Of a stretch of 8,147 bases of DNA, positions 5,298-8,147 are shown one piece after another. A program made the position numbers and the translations under genes. Position 1 is the stretch's first letter. Each line of letters begins with the position of its first letter. This stretch comes from an uncultured bacterium (GTDB lineage: Bacteria; Cyanobacteriota; Vampirovibrionia; Gastranaerophilales; Gastranaerophilaceae): NCBI GenBank assembly GCA_902765655.1, contig CACXAK010000101.1, positions 1 through 8,147 on the forward strand. The letters run 5' to 3'. A model generated the notes under the pieces. The model had not been told where the DNA came from, ran no database searches, and worked only from the letters and a program-made list of their open reading frames with translations.

Positions 5298-6890
5298 TTA
5301 AACAGTCATTTTTATATATTTTGGATTATGAACTCCGTTGATATGACCAATTTGATTTAACACGTCATCATTAACTTCCGTATCAATATTAATTACCATT
5401 AATGATTCAGTTTCATGATTATCATTTTTCTGAACAACGTTCATTGACCCGATGTTTATACCTCTCTCACCTATGACCTGAGCAACTTTTGCAATCATAG
5501 ACGGCTGATTCAGGTGCGGCACTATTAATTCATGTTTTTCAGGTCTGATACTTGTTTCATAATCATTTATTTTAACAATTCTTGGTATATCTTTTGTTAC
5601 AAGCGCACCGGAAACCAAAACTGTTTCTTTGTCTGTTGTAAGTTTTACCGTAATTCTTCCCGCAAAATTTGATTTCGCTTTTGAACGGGTTGAAATAATA
5701 TCTATCCCGCGATTTTTTGCAATTACCGGAGCATTTACATAATTCACACCCTCAAGACGGGCAGATAAAACACCTTTCAAAACAGCGACTTCAAGCGGCT
5801 GAATATCCAAATCCGCCAAATCGCCATCTGCTGTAATTTCAATTGCTTTTACCGCACCGTTTGAAAGCTGAACAGCAAGCTCGCCTGAATTTTCTGCAAT
5901 TTGCATATAATCTTTTACCGGCTCTAATTTATCAGGTCTTAAAGACGGAATATTGACAGCAGAAGATGCACTTCCGCCTGAGAGTACTTCTTTTATTTGT
6001 TCTGCAACATCAACTGCAACATTCATCTGAGCTTCCTGAGTGCTGGCACCAAGGTGAGGAGTCAAAACTATGTTCCCGTTACAATTTATAAGCGGGCAAT
6101 CTGCTATATTTGGCTCATTTTCATAAACATCAATCGCAGCACCAGCAACATAACCGCTATCAATGGCATCCTTTAAATCGCTTTCATTAATTATACCACC
6201 TCTTGCGCAGTTAACAAGGCGAATACCTTTTTTCATTTTTGCTATTGTATCTTTATTAATCATGTTAACCGTATCTTTTGTTTTGGGGACATGAACAGTT
6301 ATAAAATCAGGTTTACCCCAAAAATCATCAAGATTTTCAACGTATTCGCCCCCAAATTTTTCAACGACCTCTTTTGATGTAAAAGGATCATAAACAACAA
6401 CTTTCATGCCTAAAGCTAAAGCAACTTCACCAACGTGAGTACCTATTTTGCCAAACCCGATTATACCAAGAGTTTTGTTATAAAGCTCGGTTCCTGTAAA
6501 TTTGCTTCTGTCCCATTTCCCCTCCTTAGTTGAAGTTGCAGCTGGCGCAATATTTCTTGCCATTGCAAGCATCAGGGCAATTGTGTGTTCTGAAGCCGCC
6601 ATAGTGTTTCCGTCAGGAGAATTTACGACAATAATGCCCTTTTGAGTTGCAGCTTCTAGATTTATATTATCAACCCCGACTCCAGCTCTGCCAATAATTT
6701 TAAGGTTCTTTCCTGCTTCTATAATCTTAGGAGTTACCTTTGTTTGACTTCTTACCATTAAAGCGTCATATCCGCCGATAATATTTGCAAGTTCGTCCTC
6801 GCTCATTGTCGGTAAAAAATCGACCTGAGCAACCGGCTCAATAATTTTTCCGGCCGATTCGTTTATTTTATCCGTTACTAATACTTTCAT
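5298..6890 (-). CDS. serA: D-3-phosphoglycerate dehydrogenase, long form with ACT domain
   Basis: Oxidises 3-phosphoglycerate to 3-phosphohydroxypyruvate with NAD+, the first step of the phosphorylated serine pathway; cytosolic. The 530-residue length fits the long (type I) form. Domains in order: split substrate-binding domain (1-95 and about 285-315), Rossmann domain with GFGKIG at 145-150 and Asp168 for the NAD ribose, then an intervening ASB-type domain (about 320-450), and a C-terminal ACT domain (about 453-527) containing NQPSMIAKVAQVIGERGINI. Catalytic residues are present: Arg230 (in NCARGG), Glu259 (in YENEP) and His279 (in TPHLGAST). The ACT domain suggests allosteric control, often by serine, but this is not certain for every family member. 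A good ribosome site (AGGGG, 6901-6897) lies 6 nt before the ATG at 6890. It is the second gene of a two-gene unit, 13 nt after the aminotransferase stop. Confidence 0.98.
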   Translation of the reverse strand: MKVLVTDKINESAGKIIEPVAQVDFLPTMSEDELANIIGGYDALMVRSQTKVTPKIIEAGKNLKIIGRAGVGVDNINLEAATQKGIIVVNSPDGNTMAASEHTIALMLAMARNIAPAATSTKEGKWDRSKFTGTELYNKTLGIIGFGKIGTHVGEVALALGMKVVVYDPFTSKEVVEKFGGEYVENLDDFWGKPDFITVHVPKTKDTVNMINKDTIAKMKKGIRLVNCARGGIINESDLKDAIDSGYVAGAAIDVYENEPNIADCPLINCNGNIVLTPHLGASTQEAQMNVAVDVAEQIKEVLSGGSASSAVNIPSLRPDKLEPVKDYMQIAENSGELAVQLSNGAVKAIEITADGDLADLDIQPLEVAVLKGVLSARLEGVNYVNAPVIAKNRGIDIISTRSKAKSNFAGRITVKLTTDKETVLVSGALVTKDIPRIVKINDYETSIRPEKHELIVPHLNQPSMIAKVAQVIGERGINIGSMNVVQKNDNHETESLMVINIDTEVNDDVLNQIGHINGVHNPKYIKMTV

Positions 6891-6896
6891 TATTAT

Positions 6897-6901
6897 CCCC
6901 T
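6897..6901 (-). promoter_or_regulatory. Ribosome binding site of serA
   Basis: On the minus strand AGGGG ends 6 nt before the serA ATG at 6890 and sits in the 13-nt gap after the aminotransferase TAG. It supports this serA start and translation from a shared transcript. Confidence 0.75.
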
Positions 6902-6903
6902 AA

Positions 6904-8055
6904 CTATTTTGCCAATTCTTTTATAACTGTTGCAACACCTTTGCCAAGATCAAATTTGTGACCGAGTTTATACAAAGTTGCCTCTAACGCACCGACTGCA
7001 GAAATTAAATCTCTGTCGCATACAAAACCCAATGTTCCCATTCTGAAAATTTTGTCTTTCAGGGCATTTTGACCGTTTGCAACAACAATATCAAAGTCCT
7101 GAGTAATTGTCTTTCTTATATCAGGAACACTGATGCCTTCAGGCGGATAAATAGAAGTAATTGAGTGACTTGCACATTTATCATCTTTTACAACAAGCTC
7201 AAGTCCGATTGCTCTTATTGCCGCTCTTAAGGCCATAGCGTGCCGTCTGTGGCGCGCGTTCATATTTTCAATACCTTCTTCTTTTATCATTTCAAGGGCT
7301 TTATCCAAGCCGACAAAAAGATTTACTGCAGGAGTGAAAGGAGTTGAATTTGCTTCAACAGATTTTTTATATGCACCCCAATCCCAATAAAAAGAAGGAT
7401 GTTTACATTGTTCATAAACTTTCCAAGCCCTTTCATTTGCAACTAAAAATGCAAGTCCCGGAGGAATCATAAAGCCCTTTTGAGAACCGGATACCAAAAC
7501 ATCGATACCCCATTCGTCCGGTTCACAATCCATAGCACAAATTGATGTAACCCCGTCAACAACCGACAATGCACCGTGTTCTCTTATTATGGAGCACAAA
7601 GTTTTTACGTCGTTAGCAGCACCTGTTGAAGTTTCACTGTGAGTTAGAGTTACTATTTTAATTTCTTTATTTACGTCTTGTGCCAAGCGTGCTCTCAAAA
7701 CTTCCGGATCTATGACTTCACCTGTTCCAACTTCGATTTTCTCTACAACAGCACCGCGCGATTGAGCGATTTTTGCCCAGCGATTGCCAAAGTTTCCAAG
7801 AACCAAAGACAAAACCTTATCACCTTCATTTATAAGATTTTCAAGGGCTGCACACATTGCACCGGTACCGCTTGAGGTATATACAAAAACATCATTCTTA
7901 GTTCTGAACACATATTTCAAATTCGCATAAATGTTTTCTAATATTTTGGAAAATTCGCTGCTTCTGTGTCCTATCGGATGTTTTGCTATCTCTAACATAA
8001 CGCGTTCAGGTACCGGAGTAGGGCCCGGAATCATTAAAAAAGTTTTGTCTTTCAT
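6904..8055 (-). CDS. Class V PLP-dependent aminotransferase (alanine/serine-glyoxylate type)
   Basis: Transfers an amino group using pyridoxal phosphate; relatives use alanine, serine or glycine with glyoxylate or pyruvate. The 383-residue product is full length for the family. Landmarks: N-terminal IPGPTPVPERV (9-19), substrate-loop IGHRS (28-32), phosphate-binding SSGTGAM (61-67), Asp167 in VVDGVTS for the pyridine nitrogen, SGSQKGFMIPPG (189-200) with the Schiff-base Lys193, and FRMGTLG (337-343), whose Arg338 should bind the substrate carboxylate. Start at 8055 is supported by AAGGGAG 7 nt upstream. It leads serA in one operon, so it may supply or use serine; one possibility is the phosphohydroxypyruvate amination step normally done by SerC, which is also class V. 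The sequence alone does not decide substrate. Members of this family are sometimes mis-annotated as a soluble hydrogenase small subunit. Confidence 0.93.
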   Translation of the reverse strand: MKDKTFLMIPGPTPVPERVMLEIAKHPIGHRSSEFSKILENIYANLKYVFRTKNDVFVYTSSGTGAMCAALENLINEGDKVLSLVLGNFGNRWAKIAQSRGAVVEKIEVGTGEVIDPEVLRARLAQDVNKEIKIVTLTHSETSTGAANDVKTLCSIIREHGALSVVDGVTSICAMDCEPDEWGIDVLVSGSQKGFMIPPGLAFLVANERAWKVYEQCKHPSFYWDWGAYKKSVEANSTPFTPAVNLFVGLDKALEMIKEEGIENMNARHRRHAMALRAAIRAIGLELVVKDDKCASHSITSIYPPEGISVPDIRKTITQDFDIVVANGQNALKDKIFRMGTLGFVCDRDLISAVGALEATLYKLGHKFDLGKGVATVIKELAK

Positions 8056-8062
8056 GTATACA

Positions 8063-8069
8063 CTCCCTT
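8063..8069 (-). promoter_or_regulatory. Ribosome binding site of the aminotransferase gene
   Basis: Minus-strand AAGGGAG, 7 nt before the ATG at 8055: a strong Shine-Dalgarno with good spacing that fixes the start. Confidence 0.85.
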
Positions 8070-8072
8070 CAA

Positions 8073-8095
8073 CTAAAATACTGTATGTATTTTAG
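8073..8095. promoter_or_regulatory. Perfect inverted repeat over the promoter (candidate operator)
   Basis: CTAAAATAC (8073-8081) and GTATTTTAG (8087-8095) are exact reverse complements separated by TGTAT, a 23-bp dyad. The right arm contains the -10 box of the promoter below, and the predicted transcription start (about 8082) falls in the dyad. A bound dimeric repressor would block RNA polymerase. The regulator is unknown; the arms do not match a classic operator that I can name. A hairpin at the mRNA 5' end is less likely because the upstream arm would mostly not be transcribed. Confidence 0.6.
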
Positions 8096-8117
8096 CACAT
8101 GCTTTGAGAGTATTCAA
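8089..8117 (-). promoter_or_regulatory. Sigma70-type promoter of the aminotransferase-serA operon
   Basis: On the minus strand TTGAAT (8117-8112) and TAAAAT (8094-8089) are separated by exactly 17 bp. They match the consensus at 4 of 6 and 5 of 6 positions, and a TG one base before the -10 makes it an extended -10. The predicted start near 8082 gives a leader of about 27 nt holding the ribosome binding site. The 92 bp from 8056 to the window end contain no other feature that I can see. Confidence 0.75.
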
Positions 8118-8147
8118 TAAATACATGTAAATTTGTAAAATTAAAAA

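Overview
The window looks like chromosomal DNA from an AT-rich bacterium, most likely a non-photosynthetic relative of cyanobacteria (Vampirovibrionia/Melainabacteria, for example gut Gastranaerophilales). This is inferred from gene order and general protein character, not from a marker gene. The main clue is that the ATP synthase genes run b-delta-alpha-gamma and then stop, with no beta or epsilon gene after gamma. Cyanobacteria are built this way, with beta and epsilon at a second locus; most other bacteria continue gamma-beta-epsilon.

Left part, plus strand (1-3446): the distal half of an F1Fo ATP synthase operon. It holds the 3' end of atpF (subunit b, cut by the window edge), atpH (delta), atpA (alpha) and atpG (gamma). 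atpF/atpH overlap by one base and atpH/atpA are 5 nt apart. The atpA-atpG gap is longer (86 nt) and is almost filled by predicted RNA structure: one bulged hairpin followed by a three-way junction.

Middle part, minus strand (3478-5194): an unrecognised Ala/Lys/Glu-rich coiled-coil protein that converges on atpG. Its reading frame appears broken. A 96-codon ORF (5194-4904) carries what looks like its N-terminus, and a +1 shift near 4980-4982 would join it to the 482-codon ORF (4926-3478) to give about 571 residues. A hairpin with a T-tract on the minus strand ends this gene and separates it from the atp operon; the stop codon lies in the stem.

Right part, minus strand (5298-8055): a two-gene transcription unit, a class V PLP-dependent aminotransferase followed 13 nt later by serA (D-3-phosphoglycerate dehydrogenase, long form with ACT domain). 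It has a good sigma70-type promoter at 8089-8117, whose -10 box sits inside a perfect 9+9 bp inverted repeat (possible operator), and a strong intrinsic terminator at 5231-5271. Together the two enzymes point to serine (and possibly glycine/glyoxylate) metabolism.

No tRNA, rRNA, CRISPR array, insertion sequence or phage gene was seen. I found no clear new multi-gene system. The items most worth checking are the frameshifted coiled-coil gene, the structured atpA-atpG spacer and the palindrome over the aminotransferase promoter.
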